Assembly: GCA_016702335.1 (NCBI GenBank)
Contig: JADJEF010000020.1
Location: forward strand, 1,864,513 to 1,928,512
Direction: 5' to 3'
DNA from: Rhodocyclaceae bacterium
Lineage (GTDB): Bacteria > Pseudomonadota > Gammaproteobacteria > Burkholderiales > Rhodocyclaceae
Length of the DNA: 64,000 nt
The notes under the pieces are model-generated. The model had not been told where the DNA came from. It saw only the letters and a list, made by a program, of their open reading frames with translations, and did not search any database. The first letter of the stretch is position 1. Every line of letters begins with the position of its first letter. Of this stretch, positions 17,420 through 25,660 are shown in pieces. Position numbers and translations under genes: made by a program.

Positions 17420-18316
17420 TTACTCGGCAGCCTTTGGCGCACTGGCGGGGGCTGCAGCGCCGCCCTTCTGGGGGGGCGGTACGCCAGCGGCGACGGCGAG
17501 CTTGGCCATGACTTGTTCGCGCGGGCCATAGAGCGAAACCTGCCCGCCCTGCATGACCAGCATCAGGTCGCAGTTACGAATCGCGATGGGGCGGTGGCTG
17601 ACGATCAGCACTGTCTGCCCGCGCTTCTTGGCCGCTTGCAGGGCTCGGTCCAGCGCCAGTTCGCCCGCTTCATCGAGATTGGCATTGGGTTCGTCGAGTA
17701 CCAGCAACGGGGGCGAGCCGTACATCGCCCGTGCCAAGGCAATGCGCTGGCGCTGGCCACCGGAAAGAAAGCCGCCACTGGCCCCGACCTGCGTGGCGTA
17801 GCCATCGCTCATCTGCAAAATCATGTCGTGCACTCCGGCGTCGTTCGCCGCAGCGATGACCTTGTCGCTCTCTACGGCACCGAGGCGGGCGATATTGTCG
17901 GCCACGCTGCCTTCGAACAGCTCCACATCCTGCGGCAGATAGCCTACGTAGGGCCCGAGCAACTCGCGCCGCCAGGTTTGCAGGTCAGCCCCGTCCAGAC
18001 GCACGGTGCCCATCTTGGGTTGCCAGACGCCGGTGATCAGCCGCACCAGTGTCGATTTACCCGAGGCACTGGCCCCGACAATCGCCACAATGACACCGGC
18101 GGGAATTTTCAGATTGATGTTCTGAACGAAAGGCGTCGAGACGCCGGGAGCGCCACCGAAGATACCCTCCAGCCACACTTCGCCCTTGGGGGCCGGCAGG
18201 GTGACATTGGAATACTCCTTTTCCTCGGTGACCAGGGCGTCGTTCAGCCGTTTCCACGACTCGTGGGTGGTGCCCCACTGCGACCAGGTCATGGTGAGCG
18301 CTTCGATCGGCCCCAT
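17420..18316 (-). CDS. type I secretion ABC transporter, ATPase half (downstream of a frameshift)
   Basis: A 298-residue frame holding the nucleotide-binding domain of a PrtD/HlyB-type exporter. It contains Walker A (GASASGKSTL), the signature LSGGQRQRIALAR and Walker B with D-loop (LLVLDEPNANLD). Its first residues (MGPIEALTMTWSQWG) normally follow a membrane helix in intact homologues. They continue the upstream frame ending at 18289 if one base is restored between 18334 and 18335; the joined reading would be ...FAAS-LLSGRIMGPIEAL. It might be made as a separate polypeptide from the internal ATG, but a single broken gene or a sequencing error is more likely. Confidence 0.85.
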   Translation of the reverse strand: MGPIEALTMTWSQWGTTHESWKRLNDALVTEEKEYSNVTLPAPKGEVWLEGIFGGAPGVSTPFVQNINLKIPAGVIVAIVGASASGKSTLVRLITGVWQPKMGTVRLDGADLQTWRRELLGPYVGYLPQDVELFEGSVADNIARLGAVESDKVIAAANDAGVHDMILQMSDGYATQVGASGGFLSGGQRQRIALARAMYGSPPLLVLDEPNANLDEAGELALDRALQAAKKRGQTVLIVSHRPIAIRNCDLMLVMQGGQVSLYGPREQVMAKLAVAAGVPPPQKGGAAAPASAPKAAE

Positions 18317-19212
18317 GATCCGACCCGAGAGTAGGAGGCGGCAAAGACGATCCCCGGAGAAACATCCGAGGTCACAAACAGAAAGCCGCCGACCGCCATC
18401 GAAAGACCTTGATTGGTAGCGCGCACGAATTTGGAAATACTTTGCGTGACGCCGGCCCGGTCCGAGGCTTGCGCTTGCTTGATCAAGTGCATGTCCTGCT
18501 TCTCTTGCCAGCGTCTTAGCATCTGCGGGAACATGCCCATGGCTTCGATCACATCACCATGGCGCATGTTGATGGCGACAAACTGCTGCGCCTCGGCGGC
18601 GCTGTTCTGTGCGTCAATGAGCGGCTCGTGCGTCGAGCGCTCGGTCAGCACGGTGAGCAACGCCATGAGCACGCCGCCGCCGACGGTGACCGCAAAGAGC
18701 AGTGGGTGGAGAATGAATGTCACCACGGCAAAGATGGGCACCCACGGCGCATCAAGCGCCGCCAGCAGTGAATGGCCGGTGAGGAACATGCGTACTTGCT
18801 GCAGGTCGGAGAGCAGGCGACGACCATCGGGCGACTGTTCCAGCTCGCAGCGATGGGATATGGCCAGCAGGCGGGCACCGACGCGCTTGTCCATGCGCAC
18901 CCCCAAGCGCACCATGATGCTGGTGCGGGCCCATTCCAGCGCACCATTGACCGCGAAAAACACCATGGCCACGAGGCTGAGCATGAGCAAGGTGGTCAGG
19001 CTGCGACTGGTCATGACGCGGTCGGAAATCTGCATCATGTAGATCGTCGGCGCCAGCATCAGAAAATTGATGGCGAAGCTGAAGATGAACACGGCAACCC
19101 AGGCTTGCCTGGATTCGCCAAGCACAGTGATGAGCGGCAGGCGACCGAACTTCCCCGATTTCCCCTTGCTTTTCGGGTCGTCAGCGTGCGCTTTGGACGG
19201 AGATAATGCCAT
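18289..19212 (-). CDS. type I secretion ABC transporter, membrane half (frameshifted)
   Basis: A 307-residue frame with the transmembrane domain of a PrtD-type exporter. Helices are visible at about 37-57 (WVAVFIFSFAINFLMLAPTIY), 70-95 and 155-195, together with the conserved DLQQVRMFLTGHSLLAALDAPWVPIF segment. The true frame is lost after SPGIVFAAS; the last 13 residues (YSRVGSWGRSKRSP) are out of frame. Without peptidase C39 or CLD features this is the protease/S-layer class of type I exporters. It heads the operon with the fusion protein. Unless the frameshift is an artefact, the exporter is inactive or split. Confidence 0.85.
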   Translation of the reverse strand: MALSPSKAHADDPKSKGKSGKFGRLPLITVLGESRQAWVAVFIFSFAINFLMLAPTIYMMQISDRVMTSRSLTTLLMLSLVAMVFFAVNGALEWARTSIMVRLGVRMDKRVGARLLAISHRCELEQSPDGRRLLSDLQQVRMFLTGHSLLAALDAPWVPIFAVVTFILHPLLFAVTVGGGVLMALLTVLTERSTHEPLIDAQNSAAEAQQFVAINMRHGDVIEAMGMFPQMLRRWQEKQDMHLIKQAQASDRAGVTQSISKFVRATNQGLSMAVGGFLFVTSDVSPGIVFAASYSRVGSWGRSKRSP

Positions 19213-19314
19213 TGTGCGAGTTTACGGTGCCAATCTGGGTGCCATGGAAGCTAACAGAACGGCAAAACCGCGCTAAACCGGGGCTTGCAGGCCCGGCGCG
19301 TACCAGGTTGCGCC

Positions 19315-21216
19315 ATGGGGAACGCCGTGCCAGAAGCAGAGATTGATTTCGAAGCGCTGCAAAAAACGCTGATCGCCGCGATAAGTGCCCAGCAGGCGGG
19401 CGATGAAGCGGGGGCGGAAGCCTTGTTCCGGCAGGTGAACCAGACCGTTCCCGGACACCCGGCCGCCGCCTATTCTTTGGGCGTCATTGCCCTGCGCCGG
19501 GGCGACTCGGACGCCGCGCGCTATTGGGCCAAGACGGGGCTTGAAGCCACTACGAGCTACGCACCGCTGTACTTTTTGGCGGGGGCCGCAGTGCGCGCCG
19601 CCGGCGGCGATGCCGATGTGGTGGTGCAGTTCTATGATCGCGCCGTCGCCTTGCAACCGGATTATCTGGAGGCGCACGTCAATGCTGGTGTGGTGCTGCG
19701 CGATTCCCTGCGGCACCGTGACGCCCTGGAGCGGTTTCAACGCGCGCTGGCCGTCAATCCGCGCTATCCCACCGCCCTGGTTAATGCCGGCATCCTGCTC
19801 ACCGAATTCAAGCGCAACGAGCAGGCCATCGAGATGTTTGCGCGGCTGCTCGAGGTTGATCCCGACTACGAGTATGGGCTCGGACTGCTGCTGTTTGAAA
19901 AGATGCACATCTGCGACTGGACTGACTATGAGCCCATGAAGGCGCGCGTACTCGCGGCCAACCGTGAGGGCAAGCGTAGCTGCAAGTCGTTGTCCATGAT
20001 GGCGTTTTCCGATGATTACCGCGATCACCAGCGTGCGGCGCAGACGTTTGCCGAGCATCTCTACGGCCCCAGCGACAAACCGCTTTGGCGCGGTGAGCGC
20101 TACCGTCACGAGCGTATTCGTCTGGCCTACATTTCACCCGATCTGCGCGAACACCCGGTCGGGCACCTGATTGCCGGCGTGATCGAGCATCACGACCGCA
20201 CGCGCTTCGAGTTGATAGCCATTTCGCTGGGCATCGAGGACCAAAGCCGCATCCGGGCGCGAATGCGCGCCGGCTTCGATCGTTTCATCGATGTGCAACG
20301 CCTCAATGCCGTGCAGATTGCCCGTTTGATCCGTGAGTTGGAAGTCGACATTCTGGTCGACCTGGGCGCCTTCACCGCCGATTCTCGCCCCGACGTGCTG
20401 GGGCAGCGACCCGCACCGGTGCAGGTGAATTACCTCGGTTACTGCGGCACCATGGGCGCGAGCTATATGGATTACCTGATTGCCGACCGGCAGGTCGTGC
20501 CGCCCGAGCACTGGGGCGGCTATCAGGAAAAAATCGTCTATCTGCCCGATAGCTACTTGCCCACTGACGGCTCGATCGCCGTGCCACCAGCACCGACTAG
20601 GGGACAGCACGAGTTGCCAGAGACGGGATTTGTGTTCTGCGCCTTCAACCACGACTTCAAGATTTCGCCGGACATCTTTGCCATCTGGATGCGCCTGTTG
20701 CAACGCACTCCCGGCAGTGTGTTGTGGCTGATGTCGCGCCATCCGCTATCGCAGCGCAACCTGTGTGCCTACGCGCAAGCGCACGGAGTTGATCCGGCGC
20801 GGCTGGTGTTTGCCAAGCGTCTGCCCAAGGTTGAAGACCATCTGGCGCGCTACCGGATTGCCGACCTGTTCCTCGATACCTTTCCCTATAACGCCCACAC
20901 CACGGCGGCCGATGCGCTGATGGCCGGTTGCCCGCTGGTCACCTGCATGGGCAATGCCTTTCCGGCGCGGGTGGCGGGCAGCTTGCTGCATCAGGTGGGC
21001 TTGCCGGAGCTGGCGACGCGCTCGTTGGGCGAGTACGAAGAACTGGCCGGGGCACTCGCGGCCGACGCGCCGCGCCTGGCGGGAATTCGCACCCGTCTGG
21101 AAGCCGCGCGGAGCACCTCACCACTGTTTGATACCGCCCGCTATTGCCGCAATCTGGAGGCCGCGTATTTCGCCATGTGGCGCAAGCAGGAGTTGACGGT
21201 GGCGGATGCGCTGTAA
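19315..21216 (+). CDS. TPR-containing SPINDLY/OGT-like glycosyltransferase (GT41)
   Basis: A 633-residue protein. TPR units occupy about residues 10-180 (AGDEAGAEALFRQVNQTVPGHPAAAYSLGVIALRRGD and similar 34-residue blocks). The C-terminal GT41 domain begins near RIRLAYISPDLREHPVGHLIAGVIEHHD and includes VQVNYLGYCGTMGASYMDYLIADRQVVPP and DLFLDTFPYNAHTTAADALMAGCPLVTCMGNAFPARVAGSLL, all diagnostic. Such enzymes move GlcNAc or related sugars to Ser/Thr of proteins, often flagellins in flagellated bacteria. The ATG at 19315 is preferred over the in-frame TTG at 19285. Residues 421-428 (IAVPPAPT) are encoded by a degenerate copy of the 25-bp repeat within the catalytic region. Confidence 0.88.
   Translation: MGNAVPEAEIDFEALQKTLIAAISAQQAGDEAGAEALFRQVNQTVPGHPAAAYSLGVIALRRGDSDAARYWAKTGLEATTSYAPLYFLAGAAVRAAGGDADVVVQFYDRAVALQPDYLEAHVNAGVVLRDSLRHRDALERFQRALAVNPRYPTALVNAGILLTEFKRNEQAIEMFARLLEVDPDYEYGLGLLLFEKMHICDWTDYEPMKARVLAANREGKRSCKSLSMMAFSDDYRDHQRAAQTFAEHLYGPSDKPLWRGERYRHERIRLAYISPDLREHPVGHLIAGVIEHHDRTRFELIAISLGIEDQSRIRARMRAGFDRFIDVQRLNAVQIARLIRELEVDILVDLGAFTADSRPDVLGQRPAPVQVNYLGYCGTMGASYMDYLIADRQVVPPEHWGGYQEKIVYLPDSYLPTDGSIAVPPAPTRGQHELPETGFVFCAFNHDFKISPDIFAIWMRLLQRTPGSVLWLMSRHPLSQRNLCAYAQAHGVDPARLVFAKRLPKVEDHLARYRIADLFLDTFPYNAHTTAADALMAGCPLVTCMGNAFPARVAGSLLHQVGLPELATRSLGEYEELAGALAADAPRLAGIRTRLEAARSTSPLFDTARYCRNLEAAYFAMWRKQELTVADAL
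20575..20599 (-). repeat. 25-bp dispersed element, copy 6 (degenerate, inside the GT41 gene)
   Basis: In minus orientation the sequence reads TAGTCGGTGCTGG-TGGC-ACGGCGAT. Two bases differ from the 21 conserved positions of the element. It encodes IAVPPAPT, parallel to IAVSPAPTS in FliH and FleR. Confidence 0.5.
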
Positions 21217-21542
21217 GGAAAGCGCTTCGATATAGCAGTAATTGTTCGGCGAGGCGATTATCGTGGTACCGCAAGTCCCGCAGGGTTTTCCTTCGGTCAT
21301 CGGCGCTGGTGCGATGAAATGCCCCGTAGCAGGTACGGCGATCGAGACGAACTCGGACTCAGTCAAGTTCAGAGCCTAGACTGGCTGCTACCAGTCGGGT
21401 ATTGCCCGTCAGCGTTGGCTGTCGGTTTTCTCTTGCTTCCATCAAGCAAAGGTAGTTACCTGGAGGAAGAAACGGCATAGAGTTACGGACAGGATCATCG
21501 CTGGACTTGCCAAAATTTGCCAAACATTGTAGTGTGCCGCCC
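21217..21542. other. non-coding gap with putative parDE promoter/operator
   Basis: No convincing gene is seen in these 326 bp. Near the right end two direct repeats TTGCCAAA (21507-21514 and 21517-21524) are spaced one helical turn apart and overlap a possible -35 (TTGCCA). This fits the autoregulated operator of a toxin-antitoxin operon. The rest is unremarkable. Confidence 0.35.
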
Positions 21543-21788
21543 ATGACGACAATGAACATTTCTCTCCCTGATACGCTCAAGGAGTTCGTGGATCAGCAGG
21601 TAAGCACCGCTGGTTATGGCACGTCCAGTGAGTATGTGCGCCAACTGATTCGTCGCGATCAGGATCGGTTTCGGTTACGTAATCTATTGCTCGAGGGAGC
21701 GCAGTCGCCCCCGACCGGTATAGCCGATGCAGACTACTTTGCCTCACTTCGTTCAGACATCAAGACGCGATTGGCAAAATCAGCATGA
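21543..21788 (+). CDS. parD: ParD-like ribbon-helix-helix antitoxin
   Basis: An 81-residue protein. MTTMNISLPDTLKEFVDQQVSTAGYGTSSEYVRQLIRRDQDR is the classical ParD/CopG ribbon-helix-helix: an N-terminal beta strand, then two helices with the GTSSEYVR turn. The acidic C-terminal tail would wrap the toxin. I use the ATG at 21543; the longer frame from 21507 would add 12 residues before the beta strand. It overlaps the ParE gene by 4 bp (ATGA), the usual coupling of type II systems. The antitoxin normally represses its own promoter, and tandem TTGCCAAA sites lie just upstream. Confidence 0.88.
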   Translation: MTTMNISLPDTLKEFVDQQVSTAGYGTSSEYVRQLIRRDQDRFRLRNLLLEGAQSPPTGIADADYFASLRSDIKTRLAKSA

Positions 21789-22111
21789 AGCCGTTGGTCC
21801 GCCGCAAGTGTGCGGACTTGGATGTTCAGGAGGCTGTTGATTACTATCTGCTGAATGCTCCCGAGTATGTTTTGACTTTCGTTGATGACTTGGAAAAAGC
21901 ATACCGCCACATTCAGCGCCAACCCGCTACTGGGTCGCCTCGGTATGCGCACGAATTGAATCTGCCGGGATTGAGATTTTGGGGCTGCAAGCGATTTCCC
22001 TACTTGGTGTTTTACTTTGAGAGCAACGAACAGATCGATATCTGGCGGGTGCTTCACGGTAGTCGAGATATCCCTGCCTGGCTAAGCGATGAGCCGAATC
22101 AGGAGAATTAG
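21785..22111 (+). CDS. parE: ParE/RelE-family toxin
   Basis: A 108-residue protein of the ParE/RelE fold. It shows the N-terminal helices (DVQEAVDYYLLNAPEYVLTFVDDLEKAYRHIQRQPATGSPRYAHELNLPGLR) and the strand region FPYLVFYFESNEQIDIWRVLHGSRDIPAWL, whose RVLHGSRD motif is typical. ParE toxins poison DNA gyrase and RelE types cleave mRNA; the sequence does not decide which. It is coupled to the antitoxin by ATGA overlap and followed immediately by a terminator hairpin. Confidence 0.88.
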   Translation: MKPLVRRKCADLDVQEAVDYYLLNAPEYVLTFVDDLEKAYRHIQRQPATGSPRYAHELNLPGLRFWGCKRFPYLVFYFESNEQIDIWRVLHGSRDIPAWLSDEPNQEN

Positions 22112-22138
22112 CTGGGGCTATCTGAGCCCCAGCGTTGT
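22111..22138 (+). terminator. intrinsic terminator after parDE
   Basis: A perfect 9-bp stem GCTGGGGCT/AGCCCCAGC with a 5-base loop, followed by GTTGTT. It begins at the last base of the toxin stop codon. Confidence 0.6.
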
Positions 22139-22346
22139 TCCAAAAAGTCGATCAGACGAAGTGTCTTGACCTAACGCGGCTTGAACTGCCGCTTTGACAT
22201 CGTCGTCTCTGTACGCGAATGGCCGGTTTTGTTTTCGCGACTGTCGACCGAGGGTCGGGGCTGTCTTAATCGGGCCGGTCAGTGACCGGCTGCAAAGGAG
22301 GCGGTTTCTGTCGTAGCAAAATCACACCAGCGCCGACTGCCCGGCG

Positions 22347-23093
22347 CTAGCCGCCCCCAGCCCCGAACACACTCAGCAATCGCTGATACCCGCGCGCCGC
22401 GCAATGCGCGAGAAACTTCTCGCGCACATGGCCGGGGCGGATTTTCTGGGCCAGCGGTGAGGCGATTTCGAGCAGCGCGTCTTCACTCAGAAAGAGCGGC
22501 ATGTTGTCGGGGCCATGAAAGCCGAAGCTGGGCCCACGGCGCTCGCCCGTTTCGTACGAGAAGGCTGCCGCGAGTTCGGTGGAGGCGAAGCTCAGGCCCT
22601 GCGCTTCGAGGTGCGTGCGGTAGAGCCGGCCAATCACGATGTCTTCGGCGCCGCCAAACGCAATTTCGGGGTGCCGGCGCAAACGCACGTCACGACAGGC
22701 CAGCATCAGCTTGCGACTACGAATGCAAAAGCCGCCGTTGCCGATATTGGCACCGTCTGCCGCCCAGGCCCACGGGGCGCCAATGTAGTCGTGTGCCAGA
22801 AACTCACTGCGCCAGAGTGAGGGCTCGGTGATAAAGCCGTCCCAGTGCACGATCATGACAAACTCAGTGCCTATGAAGGGCCACAGGCATTTAAAGACGA
22901 ACTCGCTGTAGGTGTCGATGGAATCAAAGCGCTCGGTGCGCACGAAGCGTTCGCCCAGGCCTAGCGGCTGGCCACCGAAAAACAGCACTTCTTCCACGGC
23001 CAGCGCGCCCAGTGAACGGTGTACCGCGTAGCGCGTCAGTGGATGCGAGACGGGGTCGGTGTCAATGGCGACGAGGGTAATCGGCAGGGTCAT
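22347..23093 (-). CDS. DUF5672-type putative glycan-processing protein (copy 1)
   Basis: A 248-residue protein. The sequence (VAIDTDPVSHPLTRYAVHRSL, ERFDSIDTYSEFVFKCLWPFIGTEFVMIVHWDGF, YIGAPWAW...NIGNGGFCIRSRKLM, FGGAEDIVIGR) fits the DUF5672 family, found in glycan loci and resembling GT-A glycosyltransferases. WDGF and GNGGFCIRS are likely active-site loops. The gene overlaps the next one upstream by 4 bp (ATGA). A clear paralog lies at 44299-45045, at the other end of the cluster. The catalytic activity is not known to me. Confidence 0.7.
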   Translation of the reverse strand: MTLPITLVAIDTDPVSHPLTRYAVHRSLGALAVEEVLFFGGQPLGLGERFVRTERFDSIDTYSEFVFKCLWPFIGTEFVMIVHWDGFITEPSLWRSEFLAHDYIGAPWAWAADGANIGNGGFCIRSRKLMLACRDVRLRRHPEIAFGGAEDIVIGRLYRTHLEAQGLSFASTELAAAFSYETGERRGPSFGFHGPDNMPLFLSEDALLEIASPLAQKIRPGHVREKFLAHCAARGYQRLLSVFGAGGG

Positions 23094-24169
23094 GCGTTGG
23101 CCCCATGGCGAACGGCGGCCTCATCGGCAACACGGGCAAGTGTGGCGAGTACATGGCGGGCGGTGGCTTCCGGCGCGGCTTCGCGTAGCAACCACTGTCG
23201 CGCGCCGGCACCAATGCGGGCAAAAAACTGCGGGTCGGCGCGTACTTCCAGGGCCAGCTTTTGCGGCAGAAAGCTGATCTCTTCCAGATCGACGGGGATG
23301 TACTCCTGCCAGGCTTTGGGCGGCGCGGGCAGGGAAAAGCCGTATTTGGTGAAGTCGAGTTGCAAGGGGGCGCAGCCGAATGCGCAGGCTTCATAAAAGC
23401 GCCAACCGTCCCAGCGCATCACTTCGACTGGCCCCTTGAAGCGGGGGAACTTGCAGTGCACGCTTTGCGCGGGGGCATCGTCTTTGAAGTAGTCGAACAC
23501 GAGCTGGCCGCCATAGGCGAGTACGGCGCTGGCGGCGGACATGCCGTCGAGATACTGCTCGAGCGAGCCGCCGAGGCTGCGCCGCACATGGAAATGCCGG
23601 GTCAGCGCCGGCACCATGGCGAGATCGAGCATGTCGCGCACGTTCTGGTTCCAGGACGGGCGGAAGTTGCGCAGTACCGAGCCGTCACGCGGTCGGGTGG
23701 CCAGTTTTTGCTGCTCAATCAGTGTCAGCAGATCCTGCGAAACGCCCAGTTGAAACGGAAAATGCCGGCCGCTCATGCTCGCATGGTGGCTGTGGTTGGC
23801 GGTGAATACGATCCAGGTGTCGGGGTAGCTGGCCAGCGTGCAGTTGTCGTTCATGTTGAACAGGATGACCGGACGCTTGGCCATCTCGGCCGCCACCATG
23901 CCCCAGTCTTTCGGGTTGCCGAAGGTCAGGTCGACGAACAGCGGGCCATGGCCGAGATCGCTGCTTTTGCGAAAGCGCGTCGGCGTGAGCAGCGAGTAGG
24001 GCGGGTAGATGTTGAAGCCGCCACTATTGCCCACGCCGTCAGTGCGGCCGGGCTGGAATTCCAGATCAGTCAATACATCAACGCCAAGCCGCTCCAGCCC
24101 TTGCACGATGTGCAGCAGGGCATTGGAGAGTTGGCCGGACGGCGCGGTGACGGTAATGGCGGGGATCAT
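23090..24169 (-). CDS. putative glycosyltransferase
   Basis: A 359-residue protein without signal or membrane segments. The N-terminal half begins MIPAITVTAPSGQLSNALLHIVQGLERLGVDV, a GT-B-like first strand and helix. The C-terminal part (MRWDGWRFYEACAFGCAPLQLDFTKYGFSLP...WQEYIPVDLEEISFLPQKLALEVRADPQFFARIGAGARQW) resembles the nucleotide-sugar end of CgeB/GT1-type transferases, where E-A-x-A-x-G-C-A-P contacts the donor. The acceptor and donor are unknown. It is translationally coupled to both neighbours, the DUF5672 gene and the sugar reductase, which supports a role in transferring or polymerising the sugar made by this operon. Confidence 0.65.
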   Translation of the reverse strand: MIPAITVTAPSGQLSNALLHIVQGLERLGVDVLTDLEFQPGRTDGVGNSGGFNIYPPYSLLTPTRFRKSSDLGHGPLFVDLTFGNPKDWGMVAAEMAKRPVILFNMNDNCTLASYPDTWIVFTANHSHHASMSGRHFPFQLGVSQDLLTLIEQQKLATRPRDGSVLRNFRPSWNQNVRDMLDLAMVPALTRHFHVRRSLGGSLEQYLDGMSAASAVLAYGGQLVFDYFKDDAPAQSVHCKFPRFKGPVEVMRWDGWRFYEACAFGCAPLQLDFTKYGFSLPAPPKAWQEYIPVDLEEISFLPQKLALEVRADPQFFARIGAGARQWLLREAAPEATARHVLATLARVADEAAVRHGANA

Positions 24170-25116
24170 GGGGTTTGGCTTTTGATCAGGTCGGTGATAC
24201 CCGTCTCGAGAGCAATTTTAGGGGCCCAGTCAGGCAGGCTTGGGTGCGGGCTCAGGGGCGACATGATTTCGCGCGGTCGGTAGGCGCGTGCACCCCAGCG
24301 CACCGTCAGCGGCCGGCCTGCCAGGCGCTCGATCAGTGCCACCAGTTCGCGCAGGCTGAGGGTGCGGCCGCTGCGCAGGGCGTAGTCGTGAAGCGGGTGG
24401 GAGGGGAGCGCGCCGTCAGGCAGGCAATCGCCGTGTTGCCAGCGCCGACTTGCGGAAACGGTGTTCAGCATGCGGTGCGCAACGGTGAGCAAGGCATCGG
24501 CGACGTCGTCGGCGTGCATCAGGTCGAGCCGCTGCTCGCCGGGCGACAGTTCCAGTGCCTTGCCATCGGTCATGGCCTTGATCAGCGCGCTCACCAGCTT
24601 GCCACGCGGATCGTCGGGCCCATAGGTGTCGAACAGATGCACGCTCACCGCCGGCTGTTCACAGGCATCGACGTAGTAACGCAAAATGTCCACGAAGGCC
24701 TGTTTGGTCGCCGCATAGAGATTGGCTGGCCGATAGGCGCTGCCGTCCATGGTCTGCCAGGAGGTCGCGACATTGATCAGTGGCGGGCGATTGATGTCGG
24801 CCAGCGCCTCAAGCAGTTGCGCGCCCAGCGTGACATTGGCGGCGATGAGCGCCGGAATGTCGTCGGCGCGATGCTGAGCGAGGAACAGGGTGGCGAGATG
24901 AAAGACACAATCGGGTCGCTCGGTGCCGAGCACCGTTTGCAGGCTGGCCAGCGAGCCGTCGTAACCATGATTCTTTACCCCCGCCAAGGACGAACCGGCG
25001 GAGCCTGCCGGCACCAGCACCGCGACGGCCCATCCGTCGGCACGCAGGCGGCGGACGAGGCGCGAACCCAGGTAGCCGGTGCCACCCGTCACCAGCGCCC
25101 GGTTTGTCTCAGTCAT
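24166..25116 (-). CDS. NAD(P)-dependent sugar-nucleotide reductase/epimerase (CDP-3,6-dideoxyhexose type)
   Basis: A 316-residue extended SDR. The N-terminal Rossmann motif is TGGTGYLGSRLVRRL. The catalytic region has NVATSWQ and YAATKQAF (in YRPANLYAATKQAF), and the substrate region follows DTYGPDDPRGKLVSALIKAM. By position, after RfbF/G/H and an RmlC-like epimerase, it probably makes the last reduction of a CDP-4-keto-3,6-dideoxyhexose, like AscF or abequose synthase. That is inference from context. I take the ATG at 25116, overlapping the epimerase gene by 8 bp; the longer frame to 25230 adds an implausible Cys/Pro-rich leader. Codons near 222-230 (SASRRWQHGD) derive from the 25-bp repeat. 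Confidence 0.75.
   Translation of the reverse strand: MTETNRALVTGGTGYLGSRLVRRLRADGWAVAVLVPAGSAGSSLAGVKNHGYDGSLASLQTVLGTERPDCVFHLATLFLAQHRADDIPALIAANVTLGAQLLEALADINRPPLINVATSWQTMDGSAYRPANLYAATKQAFVDILRYYVDACEQPAVSVHLFDTYGPDDPRGKLVSALIKAMTDGKALELSPGEQRLDLMHADDVADALLTVAHRMLNTVSASRRWQHGDCLPDGALPSHPLHDYALRSGRTLSLRELVALIERLAGRPLTVRWGARAYRPREIMSPLSPHPSLPDWAPKIALETGITDLIKSQTP
24427..24451 (-). repeat. 25-bp dispersed element, copy 7 (inside the reductase gene)
   Basis: In minus orientation the sequence reads AAGTCGGCGCTGG-CAAC-ACGGCGAT. It encodes part of SASRRWQHGD and is identical over more than 30 bp to the copy at 27207. Confidence 0.75.
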
Positions 25117-25660
25117 GGAATGGGCTTTGCAGATCACACAAGGCGGGCAGGGCGCGGTCGCGCGCCGAGACAACGGGTGTGCTGATCGGCCAGGCAATCC
25201 CGGCTGAGTCCCAGCGCACGCCACCATCATGGGCGGGGTCGTGTGGGCAGGAGGTCAGGTAGATCAGTGTGGCGGGCGCCTCAAGCACGGCAAAACCATG
25301 GGCGCAGCCGGCGGGAATGAAGAGGCTCTGGCCATTGCCTGCATCCAACTGCCGGCTCAGATGGTGCCCAAACGTTGCCGAGCCGCGCCGAAGGTCGAGC
25401 ACGACATCAAACACGGCCCCGGTCACACACTGCACCAGCTTGGCGTGGGCTTTGGGCGGCCATTGGCAGTGCAATCCGCGAACGACGCCGGCGGCCGAGG
25501 TGGTGACAAAGACTTCCTCGGGTGCGAAGTCGAGCCCGAGCGTGGTGAACTCGGGCTGATGAAAGGTTTTCAGGAAGCTGCCGCGAGCATCGTGAAAGGG
25601 TGGGCGATGCAGCGCGATGCAGCCTGCGATCTCGGTCGCACAGGCCGTGTAAGCGCTCAA
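25109..25660 (-). CDS. RmlC-like sugar 3,5- or 5-epimerase
   Basis: A 183-residue cupin-type epimerase. Conserved features are FHDARGSFLKTF, the catalytic-His region GVVRGLHCQWPPKAHAKLVQCVTGAVFDVVLDLR (RGLHxQ), and FIPAGCAHGFAVLE. The family includes dTDP-4-keto-6-deoxyglucose 3,5-epimerase (RmlC/RfbC) and the CDP-sugar 5-epimerase AscE of ascarylose biosynthesis. No RmlA/B/D partners are present, but RfbF/G/H are, so an AscE-like role giving an L-configured CDP-3,6-dideoxy sugar is the better inference. It is coupled by overlaps to RfbH upstream and the reductase downstream. Confidence 0.8.
   Translation of the reverse strand: MSAYTACATEIAGCIALHRPPFHDARGSFLKTFHQPEFTTLGLDFAPEEVFVTTSAAGVVRGLHCQWPPKAHAKLVQCVTGAVFDVVLDLRRGSATFGHHLSRQLDAGNGQSLFIPAGCAHGFAVLEAPATLIYLTSCPHDPAHDGGVRWDSAGIAWPISTPVVSARDRALPALCDLQSPFHD

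Noticed and set aside
18289..18334. Programmed ribosomal frameshift in the ABC transporter
   Set aside because: No slippery heptamer or downstream stem-loop is evident at the junction; a mutation or sequencing error is simpler.
21118..21366. Small minus-strand frame beginning MTESEFVSIAVPATGHF
   Set aside because: It runs into the 3' end of the GT41 gene, has no partner or ribosome-binding site and no recognised full domain.
22134..22346. Possible small RNA or gene between parE and the first DUF5672 gene
   Set aside because: Apart from the terminator stem and a weak partial match to the 25-bp element near 22325, nothing supports a gene.
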